From M0108 sp937862735 (lineage in GTDB: Bacteria; Pseudomonadota; Gammaproteobacteria; Chromatiales; Chromatiaceae), in NCBI GenBank assembly GCA_937862735.1, contig CALMDH010000144.1, forward strand, positions 1 to 23,365: 23,365 nt of DNA, written 5' to 3'. Positions 1-6,196 of this stretch are shown one piece after another. How positions within the stretch are numbered: the stretch's first letter is position 1; every line of letters begins with the position of its first letter. The position numbers and the translations under genes are program-made. Below the pieces are notes generated by a model that saw only the letters and a program-made list of their open reading frames with translations, searched no databases and was not told the DNA's origin.

Positions 1-70
1 GGATATCCGGATTGAGCCGGCGTGTCTGGTATGAAGGTTATCGGTAATCACCTTAGCCCGCCGATCCTTG
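1..70 (+). promoter_or_regulatory. Putative CRISPR leader (partial)
   Basis: These 70 bases precede the first repeat and contain no repeat copy at the 61-nt spacing, so the array begins at 71. The repeat orientation (GTTTCCCC... to ...GGGGATAGACC) matches the transcribed orientation of type I-E repeats, and the degenerate repeat is at the right end, so the leader should be here. It is less GC-rich than its surroundings. I see no convincing IHF site, and the window edge truncates it. Confidence 0.4.
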
Positions 71-642
71 GTTTCCCCCGCGCCCGCGGGGATAGACCCC
101 GATGCCGATCTTTCCCAGCCTCGTCAGCCGCGTTTCCCCCGCGCCCGCGGGGATAGACCCGGCTTCACCGCCGCCGATGCCCTGCCCCTGCTGTTTCCCC
201 CGCGCCCGCGGGGATAGACCCTCGTCTTCCATCTTGGTGCGGGTATTGCGCCGGTTTCCCCCGCGCCCGCGGGGATAGACCCGCAGTCAGCGGCTACTTG
301 GCGGGCTTCCTCAAGTTTCCCCCGCGCCCGCGGGGATAGACCCAAAGGATTCTTTGACCGCGCGGGTTAGCTCCCGTTTCCCCCGCGCCCGCGGGGATAG
401 ACCGCTGGTAGGAAAGGTCGGCCACCCATTCCAGGAGTTTCCCCCGCGCCCGCGGGGATAGACCCTGGATGATCTCCATAAGCAGGCTGGTAAGGTGGTT
501 TCCCCCGCGCCCGCGGGGATAGACCCCTGGCGGATGCCCGCGGGAAGATGCTCTACGAGTTTCCCCCGCGCCCGCAGGGATAGACCCAGGGCGGCATAGG
601 CATAGGCCCTGCAGTCCAGGTTTCCCCCGCGCCCGCGGGGAT
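71..642 (+). CRISPR. Type I-E-like CRISPR array, 10 repeats (last truncated), 9 spacers
   Basis: Repeats of 29 nt start at 71, 132, 193, 254, 315, 376, 437, 498, 559 and 620, an exact 61-nt period that leaves 32-nt spacers, the usual type I-E geometry. Each repeat starts GTTTCCCCCGCG, carries a short GC hairpin (CCCCGC/GCGGGG around GCCC) and ends GGGGATAGACCC. Repeat 6 ends in G (404) instead of C. Repeat 9 has a G-to-A change at 576 that weakens the hairpin stem. Repeat 10 matches only through 642 and then diverges, as expected at the leader-distal end. All nine spacers differ and I found no match to them elsewhere in the window by eye. No cas gene is present here; cas1-cas2 of a type I-E locus normally lie on the leader side, beyond position 1. 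Confidence 0.97.
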
Positions 643-871
643 TGCAAAAAGGTCCCCAAACCCTGGCGGCGCAGCCAACCCAGCCCGGCCGCGTCCGCTC
701 AAGCCGATCAAGGTCCTGGTCTACGCCAGCGAAAGCGGCCGGGTGGAGATCATGCCCTACTACCGCATCGCGGCGAAGGAGGAGGAGGAAAACCTGGGCA
801 TCGACATCCGGGTCGAGATCGACCGCATCCTCGAAGCCATCCTGCCGACGTTCCGCGCCCGCTACCGCTGA
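641..871 (+). pseudogene. Possible 3' fragment of an unrecognised gene
   Basis: Directly after the truncated CRISPR repeat, one frame runs to a TGA at 869-871. Its last ~55 codons read like real protein: beta/alpha-type residues (KVLVYASESG, MPYYRIAAKEEEE, IDIRVEIDRILEAIL) with high-GC third positions. There is no plausible start codon or ribosome site, because the frame opens inside the CRISPR repeat. I therefore read it as the C-terminal end of a gene cut off when the array or its flank was rearranged. I do not recognise the family. It could also be a chance open frame in GC-rich DNA. Confidence 0.35.
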
Positions 872-881
872 CCGAGCCGCC

Positions 882-965
882 ATGACCGCCCCCATCCTCC
901 CCACCGCCCTGGAACGCTGGCACCAGCACACCGGCCGGACCCCGGTCCGCCTGGAACCTCATTGA
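882..965 (+). pseudogene. Short ORF, possible 5' fragment of an unrecognised gene
   Basis: An ATG at 882, 10 nt after the preceding stop, opens a 27-codon frame (MTAPILPTALERWHQHTG...) ending at 963-965, where it meets the convergent hicB stop. The close spacing to the fragment before it suggests the remains of a two-gene operon whose second gene lost everything after its N-terminus. I cannot assign a function. It may simply be noncoding. Confidence 0.22.
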
Positions 966-1297
966 TGCGCCGCCTCCGCCAAGACCTTCGCCGCCCACTG
1001 GTTGAGACTGGTACGGGCACGTTTGGCCGCGCCAATGGCCGCGGCGTGAACCTCGGGCGGGACGCGCAACATCAGCTTGCCGCTGGCGGGCTTTTCGGGC
1101 TGCTCCCCAAGGCTCGCGCAGGCCGCCAGATAGGCGTCAACCGCCTCATGGAACGCCTGTTCAAACTCGGCCAGCGAGGTGCCGTGAAAACCGATGATGT
1201 CGGCAATGTCCAGCACGCGACCGACCAGGATGTTGTCATCCGGGTCATAGGTCAGGCTAGCGCGATACCCGCGATAGGACATGTGATTCGTCGTCAT
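959..1297 (-). CDS. hicB: HicB-family antitoxin
   Basis: This 112-residue protein has the two-part layout of the long HicB family. An N-terminal partly degraded RNase H-like fold comes first (YRGYRASLTYDPDDNILVGR, then DIIGFHGTSLAEFEQAFHEAVDAYL, about residues 8-58). A C-terminal ribbon-helix-helix DNA-binding segment follows (KLMLRVPPEVHAAAIGAAK...SLNQWAAKVL, about residues 73-108). HicB normally neutralises the HicA mRNA interferase and represses the hicAB operon. Its ATG overlaps the stop of the upstream hicA remnant by 4 nt (ATGA), the usual arrangement. The toxin is truncated here, so this is probably an orphan antitoxin. A second ATG at codon 6 is an alternative start. The 3' end overlaps a short convergent ORF by 7 nt. 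Confidence 0.9.
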   Translation of the reverse strand: MTTNHMSYRGYRASLTYDPDDNILVGRVLDIADIIGFHGTSLAEFEQAFHEAVDAYLAACASLGEQPEKPASGKLMLRVPPEVHAAAIGAAKRARTSLNQWAAKVLAEAAHQ

Positions 1298-1398
1298 GGC
1301 GTGATCCCCAGTTGGGTCAAAAACTCCCGCGCCAGCTTGACGCGGTATTGTAAGGCGGCCGTGCCCAGATGCGGCCGATGGAGGGTCAGTGTCCGCAT
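1294..1398 (-). pseudogene. HicA toxin remnant (C-terminal part only)
   Basis: The frame just upstream of hicB ends with about 31 residues (LTLHRPH...YRVKLAREFLTQLGITP) that match the C-terminus of the HicA partners of long HicB proteins: an F/LHRPH strand containing the active-site His, then a helix ending EFL..LGI.P. A full HicA of this type is about 80-90 residues. The expected N-terminal helix and strands (usually containing an R-G-S-R segment) are absent. The frame stays open upstream to about 1506, but that part shows no HicA similarity and overlaps an intrinsic terminator. I infer a 5'-truncated, inactive toxin gene. The given start is an internal ATG, not a known native start. Confidence 0.65.
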
Positions 1399-1463
1399 TG
1401 TTCTTCTATCGCTGGGGCATAGCCGAAAAAACAGGAAACGTTCCTGGACATTTGTCTCCATAG

Positions 1464-1496
1464 AAAAAACCCCGGGAGCCCATGGGGTTCCGGGGT
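1464..1496 (-). terminator. Intrinsic terminator of the redox cluster
   Basis: On the minus strand a 7-bp GC stem (ACCCCGG / CCGGGGT) with an inner partly paired CCC/GGG segment is followed at once by six T residues (1469 to 1464). It lies 63 bp past the dsrE-like stop and fits as the end of the minus-strand transcription unit that starts near 9081. Confidence 0.8.
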
Positions 1497-1559
1497 CGGC
1501 GAGCATTCAGATTTACCGGGGCGATGCTGATATGAAAAGCACCGCACCGGAGTCTGCGA

Positions 1560-1979
1560 TCAGAACGTCAACACCTTGCGGCCCGGCTCCAGCAGGGCGC
1601 GCGCCATGTCGGCGGGTTTGGCGGGGGCGATGCCTTCCTTGAGGTCCCCCGGCTGGTGGCCGGTGTTGGGCAGGTAGAGGGCGCAGACCGCGGCGGTGGC
1701 CCCCTTCTTGATGGCGCCATCCAGCAGTTGGGCCGGGGTGACGTTGTTGGGCTTGAGGGCCTCGCCCCCAGCGTTCTTGAGGGCCAGATCACCTGCTTCA
1801 TCGCACAGCAGGATATTGACCTGGCCGCCCTGCTCCTGCATCTGGTTGGCGAGGACCAGGGCGATGCCCTGGGTCATGGTGCTGTCGTCGGTAATTACCA
1901 GGGTTACCGGCTGGCTCTCGGCCAGGGCGACGGTCGAACCGAGGGTCAGGGCGAGGGCGAGGAGGGTCTTTTTCATCAT
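1560..1979 (-). CDS. Periplasmic DsrE-family protein
   Basis: This 139-residue protein has a clear Sec signal peptide (MMKKTLLALALTLGSTVALA, then ESQP). The mature domain is DsrE-like: strand VTLVITDDS, helix TQGIALVLANQMQEQG, strand VNILLCDEAGDLAL, a loop KPNNVTPAQLLDGAIKKGA, then VCALYLPNTG. Cys59 and Cys99 lie at the ends of core strands, the region where DsrE/TusD proteins carry persulfide-bearing cysteines. A role in holding or relaying sulfane sulfur in the periplasm is inferred from the family and the neighbouring flavocytochrome c genes. It is the last gene before the terminator and lies 23 nt after the DUF2892 gene. The start is the first of two adjacent ATGs; there is no strong ribosome site. 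A 67-bp copy of its 5' end occurs at 10955-11021. Confidence 0.85.
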   Translation of the reverse strand: MMKKTLLALALTLGSTVALAESQPVTLVITDDSTMTQGIALVLANQMQEQGGQVNILLCDEAGDLALKNAGGEALKPNNVTPAQLLDGAIKKGATAAVCALYLPNTGHQPGDLKEGIAPAKPADMARALLEPGRKVLTF

Positions 1980-2002
1980 GTGGGCATTCTCTGAGTTCGA
2001 CG

Positions 2003-2200
2003 TCACTCCTGGGTGGGGCAGGTCTTGATGCCCAGCAGGGTATAGGCCGGGCACCAGCCCAGGGCGGCCGTGAACAGGGGGACGACGCCGATCCAGCCCC
2101 AGGCACCAATGGTGCCGGTCAAGGCGAGGGCGATGAGGACCAGGCCAACGATGGCGCGCAGGGCGCGGTCGACGGTGCCGGCATTTTTGACAAAGTTCAT
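2003..2200 (-). CDS. DUF2892 inner-membrane protein
   Basis: A 65-residue protein with the DUF2892 pattern: N-terminal NAGTVDRALRAIVGL, two hydrophobic helices (about residues 13-30 and 34-48), and the C-terminal signature GWCPAYTLLGIKTC with two cysteines. The same domain forms the membrane part of some rhodanese fusions (YgaP-like), which connects it loosely to sulfur chemistry. The start is fixed by a strong AGGAGA site about 11 nt upstream. It lies between the membrane-anchored unknown and the DsrE-like gene. A perfect CCCCGCGGGG palindrome at 2231-2240 sits in its upstream spacer. Confidence 0.85.
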   Translation of the reverse strand: MNFVKNAGTVDRALRAIVGLVLIALALTGTIGAWGWIGVVPLFTAALGWCPAYTLLGIKTCPTQE

Positions 2201-2294
2201 GGATGTAATCTCCTGAGGGTTGCAAGTAGGCCCCGCGGGGCGGGGTCCTGGGTTGAAATCGGCTGCACTAGGGTCAGAGGGTTGGACTCGGTGC

Positions 2295-2741
2295 TCATTG
2301 GTTGGCCCCGGCGATCTCGGGGTTCTGTACCTGGATACCGTGATCGGCGAGCCAGGCGATATCGAGTTCCCAACGCACCCCGCGGACATCCGGCTGGGCC
2401 TGGACCAGTTCCATCGCCCGCTTCTGGGCATCGATCAGGCGCTGCTGCGCGGCCACCATGCGCTGATCATCCTGGGCCAGGTTGGCCAGCTCCGGCTCCA
2501 GGATGGGCAGAAAGCGAATGGCGGGAAAGTTGAAGGAGCGCGGCGTGGCAAGGGTGGCAATGCCATCATCAAATTCGGTCACCCGAAAGGTATAAGGATA
2601 GGCGGCCACCACCGGCTCCGCTTCGAGCAGGTCATTGAGTTCCCAGACGCGCGGGGTCCAGAGGGAATAGAGCCAGAAGCCGAGCAGGACCAGGGTGGCT
2701 CCGATCAGGCCGATGCTGTAGTTACGGGTAAAGTTGTCCAT
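2295..2741 (-). CDS. Membrane-anchored protein of unknown function
   Basis: 148 residues. One transmembrane helix (about residues 9-28, IGLIGATLVLLGFWLYSLW) is followed by a soluble, probably periplasmic domain. This domain has a short beta-rich part (YPYTFRVTEFDDGIATLATP), a charged helical stretch (about residues 90-120) and a C-terminal segment WELDIAWLADHGIQVQNPEI. I do not recognise the family and see no heme, flavin or metal motif. The start is supported by an AGGAG site 9 nt upstream. Its place inside the cluster, on the same strand as the flavocytochrome genes, suggests an accessory or assembly role, which is only inference. Confidence 0.75.
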   Translation of the reverse strand: MDNFTRNYSIGLIGATLVLLGFWLYSLWTPRVWELNDLLEAEPVVAAYPYTFRVTEFDDGIATLATPRSFNFPAIRFLPILEPELANLAQDDQRMVAAQQRLIDAQKRAMELVQAQPDVRGVRWELDIAWLADHGIQVQNPEIAGANQ

Positions 2742-2823
2742 CGAACGACACTCCTATCAGGCCCAGGCCAGGGTGGGGGGATATGTTCTCCTGGAAGCCG
2801 GCCGACCACATCCAGGACCAGGT

Positions 2824-3243
2824 TCAGCGAGGTTGGACAAGTAACCGGGCCTCCGCCTGATGCTGACCACCGCCCTGGGGGTGATCATGGCCATGTTCAT
2901 GCTCATGGGGTAGGCCGGGGGCAAGGGGCTCTCCCGCCGCGAGCCGGTTGACGGCGTGCACGGGATCGGACTCGCTGGTGACGTGGACCTGGATGCCGTA
3001 GCGAGCCAACCGCTGCACGAACCCCGTGCCGGCACCCTGGGTGACCAGAGCCGTGAGCCCGAGTTGGAAGAGGGGGTGGTCCTCACCGTGATACTCGTGC
3101 AAGGACATGGCCGCGGGCAGGTCGAGACGGTCGATCTCGCGCATCTGACCCGCGTCGTCCAACTCATAGACCAGGAAGCGGCGGGTCTTGCCGGCGTGAC
3201 CGGTAATAGTTTTGAAGTTCTGACTGGTGACTGCGATACGCAT
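2824..3243 (-). CDS. NifX/NifB-domain (dinitrogenase Fe-Mo cofactor family) protein with His-rich tail
   Basis: 139 residues. Residues 1-108 fit the small NifX/NafY-like domain of the COG1433 type: MRIAVTSQNFKTITGHAGK, FLVYELDD, a loop with HEYHGEDHPL, then LVTQGAGTGFVQRLARYGIQVHVTSE. These domains bind metal-sulfur clusters or cofactor precursors in nitrogenase maturation. Stand-alone members also occur in non-nitrogenase settings with unknown cargo. The C-terminal ~30 residues are His/Glu/Gln-rich (PHEHEHGHDHPQGGGQHQ), which suggests metal binding. The start is fixed by GGAGGA about 9 nt upstream; a longer in-frame start at 3276 has no such support. No other nif gene is nearby, so a nitrogenase role is not supported here; a metal or Fe-S maturation or relay role for the redox cluster is possible. 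Confidence 0.82.
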   Translation of the reverse strand: MRIAVTSQNFKTITGHAGKTRRFLVYELDDAGQMREIDRLDLPAAMSLHEYHGEDHPLFQLGLTALVTQGAGTGFVQRLARYGIQVHVTSESDPVHAVNRLAAGEPLAPGLPHEHEHGHDHPQGGGQHQAEARLLVQPR

Positions 3244-3427
3244 GGAAGCTGTCCTCCGGAATAGCGCTCGCCCCAAGGCGCGCGCCCACTGATGGTAAGG
3301 GAAGGGCTCCGCCTCGCCGCCGCCGGGGTCTCGTCCCCGTCCCGGAGCGCCCCGGGGTCAGGCCCCGAGGGGAGCGGTTAATAGGGTGCGGCGTGCGGGG
3401 CTCACCCAGCGTTTCAAGGCAGGTAGA
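3244..3427 (-). other. GC-rich spacer with inverted repeats inside the redox cluster
   Basis: These 184 bp separate the diheme cytochrome gene from the NifX-like gene and form the largest gap in the cluster. The minus strand holds several short GC inverted repeats (for example CCCCTCGGGG and CCCCGGGG around a CCTGA loop, 3350-3380) but no T-run. It could be a processing site, a weak terminator or a secondary promoter region. I see no convincing sigma-70 or sigma-54 promoter. Confidence 0.4.
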
Positions 3428-4240
3428 TCAGGGCAGGAAGAAGCCCGTTTCAACCGGCCGCAAGGGCAGGTCCGCGTAATAAACCGCCAGGGCCTCCAGC
3501 TCCGCCTGGGTCAGGCCGCGGGTGAAGGCGCGCATGGTCTTCTTGCCGTCGTTGGCGCGCCTGCCATGCTGATAGTCCTGAAGGGTGCGGACGAAATAGC
3601 GCGGATTCTGACCGGCAAGTTCAGGGGCCTCAAGCCGTCCGCCCTCGCCCACCGCGCCATGACAACTGGCGCACGGGGTGATTAGACGGGAGGGATCACC
3701 CTTGCGCACCAGCACCTCGGCGGGCAGGTCGGTGGCGGATGGTTGAGGTTCGGGGCGGGGGGTCGTCGCCTCCCGGGGCGCCGGCAGACTGGCGTAGAAG
3801 GCGGCCAGATCGGCGATCTCCTGGGGCGAGAGTTCGCTCCCCACGTCATGCATGAGCCGGCCACGTTCGCCCTCCTGGCGCAGGCCACTCTGGTAGTCGA
3901 GCATCATCTTGGCGGTATAGGCCGCCTTCTGGCCGGCCAGATGGGGCCAGTTCATGGTCGGGGCCAGGCCTTCGTTGCCATGGCAGGAGGCGCAGAAGAG
4001 GCTACGATTGAGTTCCCGACCCCGCGCGGCATCGCCATCCGGCAGGGCGGCGAGGGCCTGACGCAGGCTGGCGGGGGTCCAGTTGGGCGCCGGGCTGGCC
4101 ACCTGGCCGTGATCCCCGGCCAGGGCTGGGTTGATGGCCAGCGCAAGCCCCAGCGGCGCGACCAGGCGGGCGGCGCGGGCCCATCCAGCCCAAGGGGCAG
4201 GATGACGCCGGGGTTTGGCGGTGATGGGACGTTCGGTCAT
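3428..4240 (-). CDS. Periplasmic diheme cytochrome c (c4-like)
   Basis: 270 residues: an N-terminal signal peptide or anchor (about residues 22-41, ending NPALA) and two cytochrome c domains, each with a CASCH heme site (residues 83-87 and 190-194). They are joined by a Pro/Thr-rich linker (about 154-172). Each domain has the class I fold pattern, including PHLAGQ / PELAGQN after the heme site and candidate Met ligands (RLMHDVG; KTMRAFTRGL). The duplicated layout resembles cytochrome c4 and the diheme subunit of some flavocytochromes c. It follows fccB by 14 nt with a GGGGAG ribosome site, so it is probably co-expressed and could relay electrons between the flavocytochrome and the membrane oxidase. 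The start was chosen at ATG 4240; the longer in-frame opening overlaps fccB. Confidence 0.88.
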   Translation of the reverse strand: MTERPITAKPRRHPAPWAGWARAARLVAPLGLALAINPALAGDHGQVASPAPNWTPASLRQALAALPDGDAARGRELNRSLFCASCHGNEGLAPTMNWPHLAGQKAAYTAKMMLDYQSGLRQEGERGRLMHDVGSELSPQEIADLAAFYASLPAPREATTPRPEPQPSATDLPAEVLVRKGDPSRLITPCASCHGAVGEGGRLEAPELAGQNPRYFVRTLQDYQHGRRANDGKKTMRAFTRGLTQAELEALAVYYADLPLRPVETGFFLP

Positions 4241-4254
4241 GTTCAGGTCTCCCC

Positions 4255-5616
4255 TCAGGCAAAGCAGTCCGCGGTAAAGGTCCGCAGCCAGGTCTGCTGG
4301 TAGCGCGCGGCCAGTTTGATCTGCATGGGCGAGGCATCTAGGGGCAGATAGCGGCCGCTGGTGTTGACCCGCGCGATATTGCCGTCCACTAGGCGGAAGA
4401 CATCCGCCACGAACAGTCCATAGTCGCTGCCCGCCAGGGCATAGCAGGTATTCTCCCAGACCGGCTCGGGCGCCGGCTGGCCGGCCAGGTCCGCGACGAT
4501 CGCCTGGGCCACCACCTTGGCCTGGGTATTGGCGGCGAACCCCGACTTGGGCATGGCGTCGGCGATGCTGGCGTCGCCGATGACATAGACCTGGGGCTGG
4601 AGGCTGGAGGCGAAGGTGCGCCGCTCCACCGGGCACCAGCCCGTGCCGTCCGCCAGGCCCAGAGTCATGGCCAGGGCACCGGCCTTCTGCGGCGGGATGA
4701 CGTTGATGACGTCCGCGGCCAGGGTGTCGGCCTCACATTCGACCGTACCCCGCTGGGGGTCGACCCCGATGAGCCGGCCACCGTCCTGGCCCCGCACCCA
4801 ACTCAGCATCCCGGGTTGGGCATGCTCGGTGACCTCGACCTTCTGGGCCAGACGCTGGCGGTAGTCCTCCGGCAGATTGAAGCCATAGAGGCGATTCCAC
4901 CCCAGCAGCATGGTCTCGTCGGTGACGAAGCTGTCCCGGGGGTCGAGGATGATGACCTTGGCCCGCGGATTGCGCGGCCGCAGCCACTCCACCGCCAGGG
5001 CCGCTCGCTCGTAGGGACCGGGGGGACAGCGGTAGGGGTTGGGTGGCGCCGCCACGACGAAGATCCCGCCCTGGCGCATGCCCTGGAGCTGTCTGGCCAG
5101 CAGGGCGGTCTGGGGGCCGGGGATCCAGGCCGCCGGGATCTCACTATTGGCGACCTCCTCGGTCAGGCCCGCGTAGGCCTCGTAAACCAGTTGGATGCCG
5201 GGGGAGACGATGAGCCGGTCGTAGCCGATGGACTGACCGCCGGCGGTGCTCAGGGTGCGGGCCTGGGGATCGTAGCCGGTGATGGTGTCGATGACGAACT
5301 CGATCCCGTACCGGCACCTGAGGTCATCGTAGCTGACCTCCAGGTCGTCCAGGGTCACGTGCTGGGTCAGGACCTCGCTGGAACCATAGGGGCGCAGGTA
5401 GATCGGGTTGCGCTCCACCACCGTTACCCGCAGGGCGGGGTCGAAGAGCTTGAGGTACTTGGCCGCGGTGCAGCCGCCGACGCCGCCGCCGGCGATGACG
5501 ACATGGGCCTTGGCATTCTCGCCGGCGGGGCGGGCCCAGGCCGGCAGGGCGGCGGCCGACAGCAGGCCCAGGGTGGCCGCCAGGAAGCGGCGGCGATCGG
5601 GATTGGTCAGCTTCAT
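4255..5616 (-). CDS. fccB: Flavocytochrome c sulfide dehydrogenase-like flavoprotein subunit
   Basis: 453 residues, about the usual FccB length. It begins with a twin-arginine signal (DRRRFLAATLG..., cleavage near AWA, residue 28). The FAD-binding Rossmann motif is VVIAGGGVGGCTAAKYL (from residue 39). The FccB-type segment YRCPPGPYERA (Cys197) and ENTCYAL (Cys391) keep the two cysteines that form the redox disulfide in Allochromatium FccB. The second dinucleotide-fold end YVIGDASIADAMPKSGFAANTQ is also present. The family oxidises sulfide to sulfane sulfur in the periplasm and reduces the partner cytochrome. Oddly, the cysteine that covalently holds FAD in Allochromatium (in YYTCYLSNEV) aligns with Pro76 here (IYLRPYGSSEV), so FAD is probably non-covalent, or the substrate may differ. 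The ATG overlaps the stop of the upstream cytochrome gene (ATGA), indicating coupled translation. Confidence 0.9.
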   Translation of the reverse strand: MKLTNPDRRRFLAATLGLLSAAALPAWARPAGENAKAHVVIAGGGVGGCTAAKYLKLFDPALRVTVVERNPIYLRPYGSSEVLTQHVTLDDLEVSYDDLRCRYGIEFVIDTITGYDPQARTLSTAGGQSIGYDRLIVSPGIQLVYEAYAGLTEEVANSEIPAAWIPGPQTALLARQLQGMRQGGIFVVAAPPNPYRCPPGPYERAALAVEWLRPRNPRAKVIILDPRDSFVTDETMLLGWNRLYGFNLPEDYRQRLAQKVEVTEHAQPGMLSWVRGQDGGRLIGVDPQRGTVECEADTLAADVINVIPPQKAGALAMTLGLADGTGWCPVERRTFASSLQPQVYVIGDASIADAMPKSGFAANTQAKVVAQAIVADLAGQPAPEPVWENTCYALAGSDYGLFVADVFRLVDGNIARVNTSGRYLPLDASPMQIKLAARYQQTWLRTFTADCFA

Positions 5617-6194
5617 GGCTTGGCTCCTGGGGCCGTCGCGGCCAAGGCGGGAGGCGAGGCGATGGCGGCGAAAAATTCACCCATGGCCTGGATCTCCGGG
5701 TCGGAGAAGCCGCTGGCGACATGCCCCATGAGGGTGGCCAGCCGCTCCCCGCTGCGGAACTCCCGCATGGTGGTGACGAACTGGGTCACCGGCATGCCAG
5801 CCAGGGGCATGAAGTACTCGTCACCGAGGAGGCCGTTGGTGCCGTGACAGGCGGCGCAGGTGTGGGCCAAGGCCGCCCCGGTGGGCTCGCCCGGCAGTGC
5901 CGGGGACGGGGTCGAGGTCAGGGTCGAGGTCCGAGTCGAGGTCGGGGTCGGAGCCGACATGTTGGCCGGATCGCCACTCGCCGGCTGAACCTGAGCGTCC
6001 AAGGGTGCGTCATGGTCACCAGCAACCTTGTCCGGCGCCTGCGCCAGATCCGCCGGTGCGGCCTTGGTCGCCTCGGCCGCCGTAGCGGAGGTCAGCACCG
6101 TCGCGGACGCCAGGGTGACGAGGGTGGGGTTGATCAGGCTCAAGCTCAGGGCCATGGCCAGGGAAGGGATCATCTTGTTCATCTCCACGCTCAT
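5613..6194 (-). CDS. fccA: Monoheme cytochrome c, FccA-like subunit
   Basis: 193 residues. A signal peptide (about 9-40, ending ATAA) is followed by a long low-complexity Ala/Pro/Asp/Ser/Thr segment (about 40-105). A single cytochrome c domain comes last: CAACH heme site, then FMPLAGMPVTQFVTTMREFRSGER and LMGHVASGFSDPEIQAMGEFFA. This resembles the first heme domain of FccA, the cytochrome partner of sulfide dehydrogenase flavoproteins. It overlaps fccB by 4 nt, the normal fccAB arrangement. It starts 2 nt after the upstream membrane gene, so translation is probably coupled; a second ATG at 6182 is possible. The extended linker could let the heme domain swing between the flavoprotein and the membrane complex (inference). 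Confidence 0.85.
   Translation of the reverse strand: MSVEMNKMIPSLAMALSLSLINPTLVTLASATVLTSATAAEATKAAPADLAQAPDKVAGDHDAPLDAQVQPASGDPANMSAPTPTSTRTSTLTSTPSPALPGEPTGAALAHTCAACHGTNGLLGDEYFMPLAGMPVTQFVTTMREFRSGERLATLMGHVASGFSDPEIQAMGEFFAAIASPPALAATAPGAKP
5908..5952 (-). repeat. Degenerate hexanucleotide tandem repeat inside the fccA-like gene
   Basis: The plus strand reads GGTCGA, GGTCAG, GGTCGA, GGTCCG, AGTCGA, GGTCGG, GGTCGG in succession. It encodes alternating Thr/Ser-X pairs (TPTSTRTSTLTSTPSP) in the linker before the heme domain. Its length may vary between strains. Confidence 0.8.
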
Positions 6195-6196
6195 GC

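Noticed and set aside
124..659. Long open frames on the minus strand across the CRISPR array
   Set aside because: They are translations of the 61-nt repeat-spacer units, with the same peptide recurring in all three frames.
2824..3243. Evidence for a nitrogenase gene cluster
   Set aside because: Only one NifX-like domain is present with no other nif gene; such domains also occur outside nitrogen fixation.
4816..5847. Plus-strand 343-codon frame opposite fccB
   Set aside because: Antisense shadow of a gene with clear FccB motifs; its composition is the usual Gly/Asp/Ala pattern of such shadows.
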